A DNA stretch of 64,000 bases from Bacillota bacterium. GTDB taxonomy: Bacteria > Bacillota_E > Sulfobacillia > Sulfobacillales > JAIMBI01. Below are positions 48,098 through 56,664 of this stretch, in pieces. The position numbers and the translations under genes were made by a program. The notes under the pieces are model-generated. The model was not told the origin of the DNA, did no database searches, and was given only the letters and a program-made list of their open reading frames with translations. Each line of letters begins with the position of its first letter. Position 1 is the stretch's first letter. The stretch covers positions 31,782-95,781 of the forward strand of contig JAKARZ010000002.1 of NCBI GenBank assembly GCA_021828405.1, given 5' to 3'.

Positions 48098-48928
48098 TCA
48101 GGACCCGCTGGGTCCCGCGCGCGGAGGGGCACCCTTCATTATGGGCGGCGCCCCGGCCCTCCAGTACCACCCGATGGGGACGTACGCCTCTTGGCCCGTG
48201 GCGCTTTTTACGGGATAGGTCAAAGCCAGAATCCGTGCCTGACCCATTTGCAGTAAAAGCTTCGCCTGATTCGCGGGGGTAGTCGCGTAAAGCGGCACGG
48301 CAGCACCCAGGTCGATAGGCAGGCGGGCCAAGGCGCCTTGCTGGCTGTCTGCGGAGGAGTAGGGCAACCGGGCCAGCCGGTTCTCCAGCGCCACCTGGGC
48401 GCTAGCGGGCAGCACAACGCCTGAGTTGGTTGACCCCAGTTCCACCTGGTAGGTGACCGACATCCCGGCCACCAGGGTCGAGATGGAGACCGGCTCCCAG
48501 ACGCCTCCTTCCTGGTGGAACAGCACGGTGCGCCAGCGGCGGGGTACGACGTTGATGAGGGTGGTTGTCCCGGTGGCGGTCTCGCTCACGCGCACACGCG
48601 CGGGCGGAATCGTCTCGTTCAACATGCTGCCGACATCCTGCGCCAGCGTGGCCGCAAGTGCGGCCCTCCCCGCGTCGGAACGGGCCGCGCCGATGTGCAG
48701 GAGCCCAAGCCCCACGAGCACCACGGCTCCCAGGGAGGCTGCGCAACGCCATGCGAGGCGCCGGCCCTGTTGGGCGTGCTTGGTGCGCTGCACCACCGCG
48801 CTGGCAAAGTCCCAGTCGGCTTCGACACCAAACCAGGTGGGTCGCCGTGCCGCCACCTCCTCCGTGAGCGCCTGGCGAATGACCGAATCCCCTGAATCCC
48901 ATGGCTCAGGCACGGCGCTCGCCTCCAT
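48098..48928 (-). CDS. membrane-anchored anti-sigma-like protein
   Basis: A 276-residue protein. A cytoplasmic N-terminal part (SVIRQALTEEVAARRPTWF, then FASAVVQRTKHAQQGRRLAW) is followed by one membrane helix (ASLGAVVLVGLGLLHIG) near residue 75 and an outside domain without known motifs. It overlaps the ECF sigma gene by 23 bp (ATG 48928), so the two are coupled. The layout matches anti-sigma factors, but no anti-sigma family domain is clear. Confidence 0.75.
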   Translation of the reverse strand: MEASAVPEPWDSGDSVIRQALTEEVAARRPTWFGVEADWDFASAVVQRTKHAQQGRRLAWRCAASLGAVVLVGLGLLHIGAARSDAGRAALAATLAQDVGSMLNETIPPARVRVSETATGTTTLINVVPRRWRTVLFHQEGGVWEPVSISTLVAGMSVTYQVELGSTNSGVVLPASAQVALENRLARLPYSSADSQQGALARLPIDLGAAVPLYATTPANQAKLLLQMGQARILALTYPVKSATGQEAYVPIGWYWRAGAPPIMKGAPPRAGPSGS

Positions 48929-49541
48929 CGCTCGGGCTACTGGGGTCCGGTACTGCCGGCCCCGGACGGTCTGGCACAAGCCCCGCGGCTAAAAGCAGGG
49001 GGCGCAGGCGGTCCCGCGCCCGAAACAGGCGTGCTTTCACGGCCCCCTCGCTGATGTGCAGCATGTTCGCCACCTCCGCGACGCTTAGGTCCCCCAGGTA
49101 GTACAGCGACACGACGTCACGCAGGCGGGCGGGCAGCCGCTGCACGGCGGCCAGCACAGAGGACCGTTCGTCTGCGGCCACGATCTGGTCTTCCAGTGAC
49201 GGCTCTTGGCTGGGCAGCGTGCGGGATGGTCCACCGCCGGTCACATGCCGCCACCAGGCGCTCCGCCGCCGGTCGATCGCGGCGTGGGCGGTTACGGTCA
49301 GCATCCAGGACCGAGTGAGATTCGCCACCTCCACGCCAGCTACGAGCCGTCTGAAGGCTTTTACGAACACTTCTTGCGCCACATCCTCCGCCTCGTCGGG
49401 ATCGCCTAAATAGCCCAGGGCCACGCTCAACACTACCGCCCGGTCACGCCGGACCAATGCGAAGAGGTCGTCATCGTAGTTCACGTGGTCCGGGTGTCCT
49501 AGCCGGCCGTCGGGTCCGTCCAATCCAATGTCCCCCACCAC
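48906..49541 (-). CDS. ECF sigma factor
   Basis: A 211-residue sigma-70 family regulator. Region 2 has LGYLGDPDEAEDVAQEVFVKAF and NLTRSWMLTVTAHAAIDRRR. Region 4 has LPARLRDVVSLYYLGDLSVA and EVANMLHISEGAVKARLFRA. The start is uncertain: GTG 49541 gives the full frame, and GTG 49484 gives a product starting NYDDDLFAL. It is followed by a coupled anti-sigma-like gene. The organisation repeats the module at 41851-43812. Confidence 0.92.
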   Translation of the reverse strand: MVGDIGLDGPDGRLGHPDHVNYDDDLFALVRRDRAVVLSVALGYLGDPDEAEDVAQEVFVKAFRRLVAGVEVANLTRSWMLTVTAHAAIDRRRSAWWRHVTGGGPSRTLPSQEPSLEDQIVAADERSSVLAAVQRLPARLRDVVSLYYLGDLSVAEVANMLHISEGAVKARLFRARDRLRPLLLAAGLVPDRPGPAVPDPSSPSDGGERRA

Positions 49542-49672
49542 CCTGTACTGCCGCGCCAGCCAAGCGCCGCAGAATCTCAGGGAATCTCCCTGACAACGAG
49601 GTCGGCGGGCACATGGTTACACGGCACCGCCGGTACGGCAGGCGCGGGCGCGTCTGCTATACACGTTAAGCT

Positions 49673-50234
49673 ATGCCCACACCAACCTCCCGAGCGGACA
49701 CATCGGTCGGATCGGAGGAACCGGATGCACTTGCGCACGCCCGCTTGTGGCACGACCCCGACGTTTGAAAGTTCCTGCGTGGGCGAGTGGCGGGGGAAAT
49801 GGGCTCACGCGTCACGCGCGAGGGGTCCCTATCGTCGTCATTCTGGCCGCAGGGCATCCGCGCAGCACTTAGACGTGCCTTTCTGGTGCCGGTGGCTCAG
49901 GGCCCCGTGATCCTGGCATTCTGTTTGCTGTTCATAGCGCGGGTTGCCGGAGATCTGTTTCTTACGATGTTTGAGGATGTTTGAGATGGAAGCTGGGGTG
50001 CTGGAGCAGACCGAGCTGGCGCGGTTGCGGGGAAGGGGCCTTGTGCAGATGCTGAACGGCGGCGCGGGGGTGGTGGGCGCAGTCCTAGCGGGCACGATCG
50101 CCGTGGCCATCGGCATGCGGGAGACGTTTTGGATCCCCACGGTGGGCGGGATAGTGGCGGCCGCCTGGCTGCTGCACCCCAGCATTCGCCGCAGAGGCGT
50201 TGCGTTGCTAGTCCCCCGGTGGTTTCCGCGGTGA
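49673..50234 (+). pseudogene. decayed MFS_3 transporter
   Basis: The ATG at 49673 begins an MFS start (ARLWHDPDV, an in-frame TGA at about 49767, then KFLRGRVAGEMGSRVTREG), which resembles the FxKLWxGQxxSxxGSxVT signature. Most of the transporter is then deleted. A later part (VPVAQGPVILAFCLLFIARV, then AGDLFLTMFE) shifts frame at about 49980 into GRGLVQMLNGGAGVVGAVLA and GMRETFWIPTVGGIVAAAWL, the last helices, ending at 50234. Nonsense, frameshift and deletion mean it is dead. It belongs to the same family as the intact gene at 12953-14197. Confidence 0.8.
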
Positions 50235-50363
50235 CATCCACCACCGACAGCGGGTAGGCGGCTCCGCCGCAATTTGCTACGCTCAGGGCGGCCGAGCAGA
50301 CGCTTTGCTTGGCCCCGCCGTTGGGTGCGGGCGCGAAGGACAGCAGACAGTGAGGTGATTCAC

Positions 50364-51491
50364 ATGGGCTTGAGGTTGGGGCCGCGACCGTTGGCAGTGC
50401 ATCTGGTGGGCAGCTGGTCGCGCCCAGCATGGCTCAGTAGCCCGTCGCTGGTCGACGCGCTGGCCTCGCCGGACGAATTTTGGCGTCCGGCAGCCGCGCA
50501 TCGTCAGCAGGCACAGGACGATGCCACGCGACTGGCCATTTTGGACCAGGTGCGCGCCGGAGTGGATCTGGTGACGGACGGCGAGCAGCGCCGTCAGATG
50601 TTTGACCAATACTTTTACGCGCGCCTTGGCGGTGTGGACGCGGCCCACCGGGTCCCGCACCGTTGGGGTGGACCGCGCACGAAGCCCCGCGACGAGTCGT
50701 GGCGGCAGGTTGCCGTGGGCAACGGCGGGGGCGTATCCCCCGAGCTACCATCGCCCCAGGTGGTGGGACCGATCGAATGGCCCGGACCCCTAGCGGCTTC
50801 TGACTTTGACTTCCTGCAGCGGGAGCTCCAAGGCCACCGGTTGGGCAAGATGGCCATCTCCGGTCCCATCACGGCGATGAACCGCCTCGCCGATGCCTAT
50901 TATCACGATCCTGTTGCCTTGGGGTGGGCGCTGGCGAAATCCTTAAACGCGGAGGCGCACGCGCTTGCGGACGCGGGCTGCCGCTTCCTGCAACTGGACG
51001 AGCCCGAGTTTCGCAGTGCCCACCTGGAGTTTCCCGACCTGGCGCGCGACGTGATCAACGAAACGGTTCGCGGCCTGCGCGAGCGCGGGGTCACGACGTT
51101 TGCCCACATGTGCTATGGGTACGCGAACGCGGTGACTAGTAAGCGCGTCAACCCCGAGTTTTACGGAGCCTTGGAACTGCTGGCCGCCACCGACATCGAC
51201 GCCATCTCGCTGGAGTACACGCAGCCGGGCCACCAGCCGGACGTACTGGCCGCGGTTGGGGACAAGGGCGTGGCGTTGGGCGCCATCAACTGCGATCCCG
51301 CGTCGCGCGTGGAGACACCCGGGGAGGTGGCCGCCCGCCTAGAGGGCGCGCTCACCGTGGTGCCTGCCGAGCGGCTGCACGCCAGTACGGACTGCGGCCT
51401 GTGGTTCCTGCCGCGCACCGTCGCCGCAGCCAAACTTGCGAGCCTCGTGGACGGCACCCGAATCGTGCGGCGGTCCCTGCACCTGGACTAG
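50364..51491 (+). CDS. MetE C-terminal-like methyltransferase (UROD/MetE superfamily)
   Basis: A 375-residue protein corresponding to only the catalytic barrel of cobalamin-independent methionine synthase. The zinc ligands are recognisable: His and Cys in TFAHMCYGYANAV, and Cys in STDCGLWFLPR. DLVTDGEQRRQMFDQYF and CRFLQLDEPEF are also typical. Such stand-alone proteins transfer methyl groups to homocysteine or other thiols; the donor is uncertain. ATG 50364 has GAGGTGATTCAC upstream. Confidence 0.88.
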   Translation: MGLRLGPRPLAVHLVGSWSRPAWLSSPSLVDALASPDEFWRPAAAHRQQAQDDATRLAILDQVRAGVDLVTDGEQRRQMFDQYFYARLGGVDAAHRVPHRWGGPRTKPRDESWRQVAVGNGGGVSPELPSPQVVGPIEWPGPLAASDFDFLQRELQGHRLGKMAISGPITAMNRLADAYYHDPVALGWALAKSLNAEAHALADAGCRFLQLDEPEFRSAHLEFPDLARDVINETVRGLRERGVTTFAHMCYGYANAVTSKRVNPEFYGALELLAATDIDAISLEYTQPGHQPDVLAAVGDKGVALGAINCDPASRVETPGEVAARLEGALTVVPAERLHASTDCGLWFLPRTVAAAKLASLVDGTRIVRRSLHLD

Positions 51492-52090
51492 ATAGGATCA
51501 AGGGTGGAGCGCCACACCGACCGCTGTTCCCATAGCGCTGGCGGAGCCGGTGGCGCGTGAGGCGCAAACTTGCCGGGGGCCTGTTGCCTAGCCGGCGCGG
51601 CCTACGGCTCCGTGGCCCATGTTGCTGCCCACCGCCGCTGGGACCTGGCACTGGTGGTCCTCACGACCAACGGGGTTCCGGCGGCAGAGTCGCTGCGCAG
51701 ACTCTCGCAGGTGGCGTTCGGTTCGCCCCGCGCACGGTCGCAGCGGCCGGACGGGTCACTCTCTGTGGGGACTGGACGCCGACCCGTACCCTGCGTTCCC
51801 CCGCGATACGACCCGTCTGGCCTGTTCCTCCAGAAAGCGGGTGGGGGAGGGGACCCGATGCCTGTGGGCAACGCTGCCACGAACGGCCTCCACTCCAGGT
51901 GCAAGGGCCCCGGTTGTCGCTGGGCACGTACATGGTCAGAATGCGAAGAGTCGCCACGTCCCCGCCGTTCAGCGCTGGGGCATCCTCGACGTCCGGCAGC
52001 CGACCGCAGAGGGCCGTCGGGGCGCAGACGGCCAGCATGAAGACGTACCGAACCAAATCGTGTAGCCTGGGGAGGGGGGGGGATACGACC
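51492..52090. other. 599-bp stretch without a recognisable gene
   Basis: Frames on both strands are low-complexity and lack family motifs. One plus-strand segment near 51630 (LALVVLTTNGVPAAESLRRL) could be a helix-turn-helix remnant but is too short to name. It is probably decayed DNA. Confidence 0.4.
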
Positions 52091-52444
52091 ATGGCAGACG
52101 AATCGCCCGTACTGGTTGTCCTGACAACGGGCAAAGAGGCCTTTGTGCGTGCGAACGCGGTATTGCAGATGACGTTGATGGTCCGAACGTCGGGCGGCAT
52201 GCCCGTCGAGTTGATGGGACTGGGGCCGGGCGTGGAAATCTTCCGCGCTAACCAGAGAAACTCCCCGGCGTTTGGGCAAATGCTGGACGCGCTCCGGGAA
52301 GCAGGCGTCGATCTTGCCGTATGCGAGGTTTCCCTTGAAAACCTGGGGCTGACCTCCGATCAGATGTTCCCGGCACGCAGAGTTCGCGGCGGGGTTGAAA
52401 TTGCCGAGAAACTCGCGGCACGCTACACTCTGATGACATTTTGA
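52091..52444 (+). CDS. DsrE/DsrF-like family protein
   Basis: A 117-residue protein with the DsrE alpha/beta fold: VLVVLTTGKEAFVRANAVLQ, VELMGLGPGVEIFR, MLDALREAGVDLAVCEVSLE and GVEIAEKLAARYTLM. Members of this family relay or bind sulfur through a conserved Cys, here possibly the one in LAVCEV. The ATG at 52091 follows GGGGAGGGGGGGG. The gene stands between two decayed stretches and is probably monocistronic. Confidence 0.85.
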   Translation: MADESPVLVVLTTGKEAFVRANAVLQMTLMVRTSGGMPVELMGLGPGVEIFRANQRNSPAFGQMLDALREAGVDLAVCEVSLENLGLTSDQMFPARRVRGGVEIAEKLAARYTLMTF

Positions 52445-52911
52445 GGTGGGCCCATACCCCGATCCCTCGAAACGCCGACCCAGACCGCAGCGAAGAATTC
52501 GACTCACCCTGGCGGCACCTTCCCACCGTTCGGAAGTGCCTCCTTGGTGAGCCGGGTGCGAGACTTCCTTCGTCGGCAACATAGGTAGCACCTGTCCACC
52601 TGCCCGTTTTCGTAGTTAACATAATATCTATTATCGGACGTTATTTTTGGCCCCCAGCATTGCGTCGGAGATCCCCTACCCCTTCTCTCCACCAACGGCG
52701 CCAGGTCGGCGCCGGGTGTTATCAGAGACAGCACATCGTCGCCGGCGCGTGATCATGCGCGCCGATGCCCAGGCGCCTGCGGTGGGTACCCACGATCCCC
52801 GGACCCAGTGGTTCGGCCTGGATTTCCCAACTATCCGGACTTCGGCGGCGGGCCTACCGGTCTCGGGCACGGAGGATTGCCCCTCCCTCGAGCGGATAGT
52901 CTGCCCGCCAC
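52445..52911. other. 467-bp non-coding stretch
   Basis: No gene or structured RNA was recognised. It includes an unusually A/T-rich patch near 52605-52650 that may hold promoter elements. Confidence 0.4.
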
Positions 52912-53414
52912 CTATTGTTCACTATTTTCAATAAACGAAGCCCGGCTCCCCCCACTGCTGTCGGGGTAGCTGGCCTTAAGCGCCTGCCAGCGGCGCACGA
53001 ACTTGCCGCGCTGGCCCAGCCGCAGCGCCACGACATCCGCCCAGCACAGTCCCTCCAGCGTTGCGTGGGGGTCGCCCCCCTCCCCCACCGCGTCAAACGT
53101 GGCCACCGCTTCGGAGAAAGTCGCATGCAACAGATGTCTCGGCCCCTCCGCCAGACGCATGGCAACCAAGAAATACGAGTTGAAACGGCGCGGTCCGCTC
53201 ATTCAGTGCCTTGGCTACATCTGGGTGTGGATACGTCACGGCATCCACCTTGGCGCAACCGCCTCGCCCCGGGGATCTTGACGAAGTCCAGAAACACCAA
53301 GTGGCGCTGTTCGGGCGCCATCTTCATCGCTTCCGCGTACGATGCCTGCCATTCGACCGGCGTGCCGACCTCCTCGGGCGTCCTGCCGCCGACACCCACT
53401 ACTTCGTTCCACAC
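52912..53414 (-). pseudogene. thioredoxin-like protein with TPR-like tail, frameshifted
   Basis: Reading the minus strand from 53414, the start of a thioredoxin_7-type domain is clear (VEWQASYAEAMKMAPEQRHLV, then FLDFVKIPG). At about 53272 the frame shifts, and the next part is found in another frame (GCAKVDAVTYPHPDVAKALN, then ERTAPFQL). A further shift near 53200 leads to the C-terminal part in a third frame (HATFSEAVATFDAV, LGQRGKFVRRWQALKASYPD, RASF). The middle of the domain with the Pro loop is missing. The order is that of proteins combining a thioredoxin fold with a tetratricopeptide-like tail. It cannot be functional. Confidence 0.75.
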
Positions 53415-53840
53415 CCAGTATAGCTTACGCCCCCCAGCCCCAGGGAAAGGGACACAAAAGGTGTATCCCCTCGCGGGGCGGCTGCGCGACGTAGGGGCAG
53501 CCCCGCTTGCAACTGACCCCTATTGCGCGGCCGCCGGTCGCGCGCCGGAATTGGGCAGGCTTAGTCCTGAGGTGCCGCGCCACGATCGCACGGGAGGGCC
53601 AGCGGCCGGTGCAGGCGACGGTACTCGGAAACCCGCTATGGGCCGCGGTCACGTTGGTGTCCTCCGCTACCGGGACCCACGCGAGAGGATGCCAGCGGCC
53701 AGCAGCGTCGGGGTTCCCGAGTGAACCCGCCGCTTGCCGTGGGAGTGGCTCAGCAAAAGCGGTACAATCCGTAGGGGTTATCGCGTTATGGGCGCAAACT
53801 TCCGCGGGTGGCGGCCAAGTCGAACGACCGCGCACACAAC
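53415..53840. other. non-coding stretch upstream of sdhA
   Basis: No gene was recognised. The last 100 bases probably carry the sdh promoter, but no good hexamer pair could be set. Confidence 0.4.
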
Positions 53841-53864
53841 CATCCTCCGTCGCGTCGGAGGATG
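53841..53864 (+). promoter_or_regulatory. hairpin covering a ribosome site and ATG at the start of sdhA
   Basis: CATCCTCCG (53841-53849), a 6-base loop, and CGGAGGATG (53856-53864) form a perfect 9-bp stem. The right arm holds GGAGG and the ATG at 53862, the first in-frame start of sdhA. In the mRNA this would hide the ribosome site. It might regulate translation, or indicate that the later ATG at 53892 (with GGAG 9 bp upstream) is the start used. Confidence 0.5.
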
Positions 53865-53891
53865 AGCAACCAAGAGATGGAGTGGTTCGCG

Positions 53892-55580
53892 ATGATGTAC
53901 AAACACGACGTCCTCGTCGTGGGCGCGGGGCTGGCCGGCATGCGTGCCGCCATCGAAGCGCACAACCAGGGCGTGGACGTGGCGATTGTCTCGAAAGTAT
54001 ATCCCGTCCGGAGTCATTCCAACGCCGCCCAGGGCGGCATCAATGCAGCATTGGGAGAAGGTGACACCTGGGAATCGCACGGTTATGACACGGTCAAGGG
54101 GAGCGACTACCTGGGCGACCAGGACGCCATCGAGACTTTGGCCCGAGAGGCGCCAGCGGCCGTGTTGGAATTGGAGCACTGGGGCGTCAACTTCAGCCGC
54201 GATGAGACCGGTCACCTGGGCACCCGCAACTTTGGCGGCGCCTCCCAGGCACGCACTTTTTTTGTGGCCGACATTACAGGACAGGCTCTGCTCCAGGTGA
54301 TGTTTGAACAGCTGGTCCGGGTGGGCGTCCGCATGTACAACGAGTGGTTTGTCACCAGCCTAGTTGAATCCGAGGGGGTCGTCCGCGGGATTGTCGGCAT
54401 GGATATCCGATCGGGCCAGCTGCACGCGATTCAGGCCAACGCGGTGGTACTCGCCACCGGCGGGCTGGGCCGCGTCTTCGAGCCGTCCACGAACGCGCTC
54501 ATCAACACGGGAGACGGCATGGCCATCGCCTACCGGGCTGGCGCTCGGCTGATGGACATGGAGATGATGCAGTACCACCCCACCACCCTGAAGGGGTCGG
54601 GCGCCTTGTTGACAGAAGGGGCGCGCGGCGAGGGTGCGTACCTGCTGAACTCCGAGGGGGACCGCTTCATGAAGAAGTACGCCCCCAACAAGCTGGAGCT
54701 CGCCAGCCGTGATGTGGTGTCGCGCGCCGAGCAGACCGAAATCAACGAGGGGCGTGGCGTCGACAACTGCGTGCTCCTGGACTGCCGTCATTTGGGCAAG
54801 GACCTCATCATGCGAAAACTGAGTCAGATTCACGAGCTCGCGCTGGAGCTCGCCGGCGTCAATATCGTGGAAGATCCCGTGCCCGTCCGGCCCGGGTTTC
54901 ACTATGCCATGGGCGGCATCAAGACGGACGTGGACGGCAAGACCACGCTGGAGGGCCTCTACGCCGCCGGTGAATGCGCCTGCGTCAGCATTCACGGGGG
55001 GAATCGACTGGGCGCCAACTCTCTCCTGGACACGGTGGTCTTTGGACGCCGGGCCGGCGCGGCCGCGTCGGAGCGCAGCCGCTCGCTCCCCGCCCCGTCC
55101 GACAATTTCCCGCTTGGCGAGGCCGCGCTGCAGCATGAAACCGACCGCATTCGGGCGCTTTTGGAGCGCCCCTACGTCGGAGAGCTGGCGGCCAAAGTGC
55201 GCTGGGACATGGGCGTCAACATGGTGAAACACTGTGGCGTGTTCCGCGAGGCGGGCGGGCTCACCGAGATGGGAGCCCTGCTTCAGACCCTCCGAGACCG
55301 TGCGACCCGGGTCCACGTGGGCGACAAGGGCCGGGTGTTCAACACCAACCTGACGTCCGTTCTTGAGTTGCAGTGTATGCTGGACATCGCCGTGGCGATC
55401 CAGGTGACCGCCCTCACCCGCACCGAGAGCCGGGGGGCGCACACACGCACAGACTACCCCGAGCGGGACGACGAGCACTGGCTGAAGCACATTCAGCTTC
55501 AGTATCGGGAAGAGGGCCCCGAGATTCACTTCACGCCGGTCACCATGACACGCTGGGAACCCCAGGTGCGGTCGTACTGA
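53892..55580 (+). CDS. sdhA: succinate dehydrogenase/fumarate reductase flavoprotein subunit
   Basis: About 562 residues. The FAD-binding start is VLVVGAGLAGMRAAIEA; the flavinylation histidine lies in YPVRSHSNAAQGGINAALG. Catalytic motifs are MMQYHPTTL, TEGARGEGAYLLN and the C-terminal TRTESRGAHTRTDYPERDD. It oxidises succinate to fumarate and feeds electrons to the iron-sulfur subunit. ATG 53892 is chosen for its GGAG spacing; ATG 53862 or 53877 would add 10 or 5 residues. sdhB and an HdrB-like subunit follow. Confidence 0.96.
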   Translation: MMYKHDVLVVGAGLAGMRAAIEAHNQGVDVAIVSKVYPVRSHSNAAQGGINAALGEGDTWESHGYDTVKGSDYLGDQDAIETLAREAPAAVLELEHWGVNFSRDETGHLGTRNFGGASQARTFFVADITGQALLQVMFEQLVRVGVRMYNEWFVTSLVESEGVVRGIVGMDIRSGQLHAIQANAVVLATGGLGRVFEPSTNALINTGDGMAIAYRAGARLMDMEMMQYHPTTLKGSGALLTEGARGEGAYLLNSEGDRFMKKYAPNKLELASRDVVSRAEQTEINEGRGVDNCVLLDCRHLGKDLIMRKLSQIHELALELAGVNIVEDPVPVRPGFHYAMGGIKTDVDGKTTLEGLYAAGECACVSIHGGNRLGANSLLDTVVFGRRAGAAASERSRSLPAPSDNFPLGEAALQHETDRIRALLERPYVGELAAKVRWDMGVNMVKHCGVFREAGGLTEMGALLQTLRDRATRVHVGDKGRVFNTNLTSVLELQCMLDIAVAIQVTALTRTESRGAHTRTDYPERDDEHWLKHIQLQYREEGPEIHFTPVTMTRWEPQVRSY

Positions 55581-55677
55581 TGGCCGCTCGGGTGGTGACT
55601 GTCGTCCCGACACCCTTTCGACGGAAGGGACTGTCCCGGGAACTCACACGGATTCAAAAGGAGGCGCTGATCAACCG

Positions 55678-56664
55678 ATGGACGTTCAATTGAAAGTAAG
55701 GCGCCAGGACCCCGAAGCCGACGGGGAACCGTATTGGAAAGAATACGCACTCGAGGTGCCGAATCACTTCACATTGCTGGACGCGCTGCTTCAAGTGCGC
55801 GAAGAAGTGGACGAAACCTTGTCACTCCGGTGTTCGTGCCGGAGCCACATCTGTGGGTCGTGCGGCATGCGGGTCAACGGCCATGCCAACCTGGCGTGCA
55901 AGACCAGGCTGTCTGACCTCCACGCGGGCACCGTCACCGTGGAGCCCATGGGCAACATGCCGGTGATCAAAGACCTGGTCGTGGACCTGGAGCCATTCTG
56001 GAAGAAGCTTTACAGCATCGATCCGTATCTGCAACCAGCGGGCGAGGTGCCCGAGCGCGAGTACGTCGTGCCGCCGGACAGCATGTTGCACCTCGACGGT
56101 GTGGTGAACTGCATCATGTGCGGTGCCTGCGTGTCGGACTGTGACGCCTTGTCGGTCAACCCGATCTTCATCGGCCCCAACGCGTTCGCCAAGGAGTACC
56201 GGTTCGTGATGGACCCTCGCGACGCCGCGGACACCCAGCGCCTGATGCAGATGAACGGTCCCGGCGGCGTGTGGGATTGCACGCACTGCTACCAGTGCGT
56301 CGAGGTGTGCCCCAAGGACGTCGCCCCCATGGAGCGCATCATGGCGATGCGCAAGATCCTCGTGGAAGATGGGCTGGCGGAGAAGGGCAACGGAGCGCGC
56401 CGGCAGAAGGCGTTCATCGACATTGTGGGCCGCTACGGGCGACTGGACGAGACGCGCTACCTGATGAAAAGCGTCTCCACGGTGGAGCTTTTGGCCTACG
56501 CCCGGGTGGGGCTGCGCTCGATGAGGCACCGCAAACTCCCCCCCCTCATTCCCCATCGCATACCGGATGCCTCGCGCATTCGCCGCATATTTGAGCGCAC
56601 GCCGTCCACCTACCGGCGCCGCTTCAAGTTGCACCAACAAGCTCAGGAGGGATCGCGGGTATGA
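55678..56664 (+). CDS. sdhB: succinate dehydrogenase iron-sulfur subunit
   Basis: A 328-residue subunit with a plant-type ferredoxin domain ([2Fe-2S]: SLRCSCRSHICGSCGMRVNG plus a later Cys in LACKTRLSD) and a C-terminal domain with two cluster motifs (NCIMCGACVSDC and CTHCYQCVEVCP). It is longer than classical SdhB (about 240) because of a C-terminal extension (about 245-328) rich in Arg. Its gene overlaps the next one by ATGA. The following gene is an HdrB-like subunit in place of cytochrome b anchors. Confidence 0.95.
   Translation: MDVQLKVRRQDPEADGEPYWKEYALEVPNHFTLLDALLQVREEVDETLSLRCSCRSHICGSCGMRVNGHANLACKTRLSDLHAGTVTVEPMGNMPVIKDLVVDLEPFWKKLYSIDPYLQPAGEVPEREYVVPPDSMLHLDGVVNCIMCGACVSDCDALSVNPIFIGPNAFAKEYRFVMDPRDAADTQRLMQMNGPGGVWDCTHCYQCVEVCPKDVAPMERIMAMRKILVEDGLAEKGNGARRQKAFIDIVGRYGRLDETRYLMKSVSTVELLAYARVGLRSMRHRKLPPLIPHRIPDASRIRRIFERTPSTYRRRFKLHQQAQEGSRV

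Noticed and set aside
51557..52090. An N-terminal extension of the DsrE-family frame
   Set aside because: The extension is low-complexity and the ATG at 52091 has a strong ribosome site and starts the family domain.
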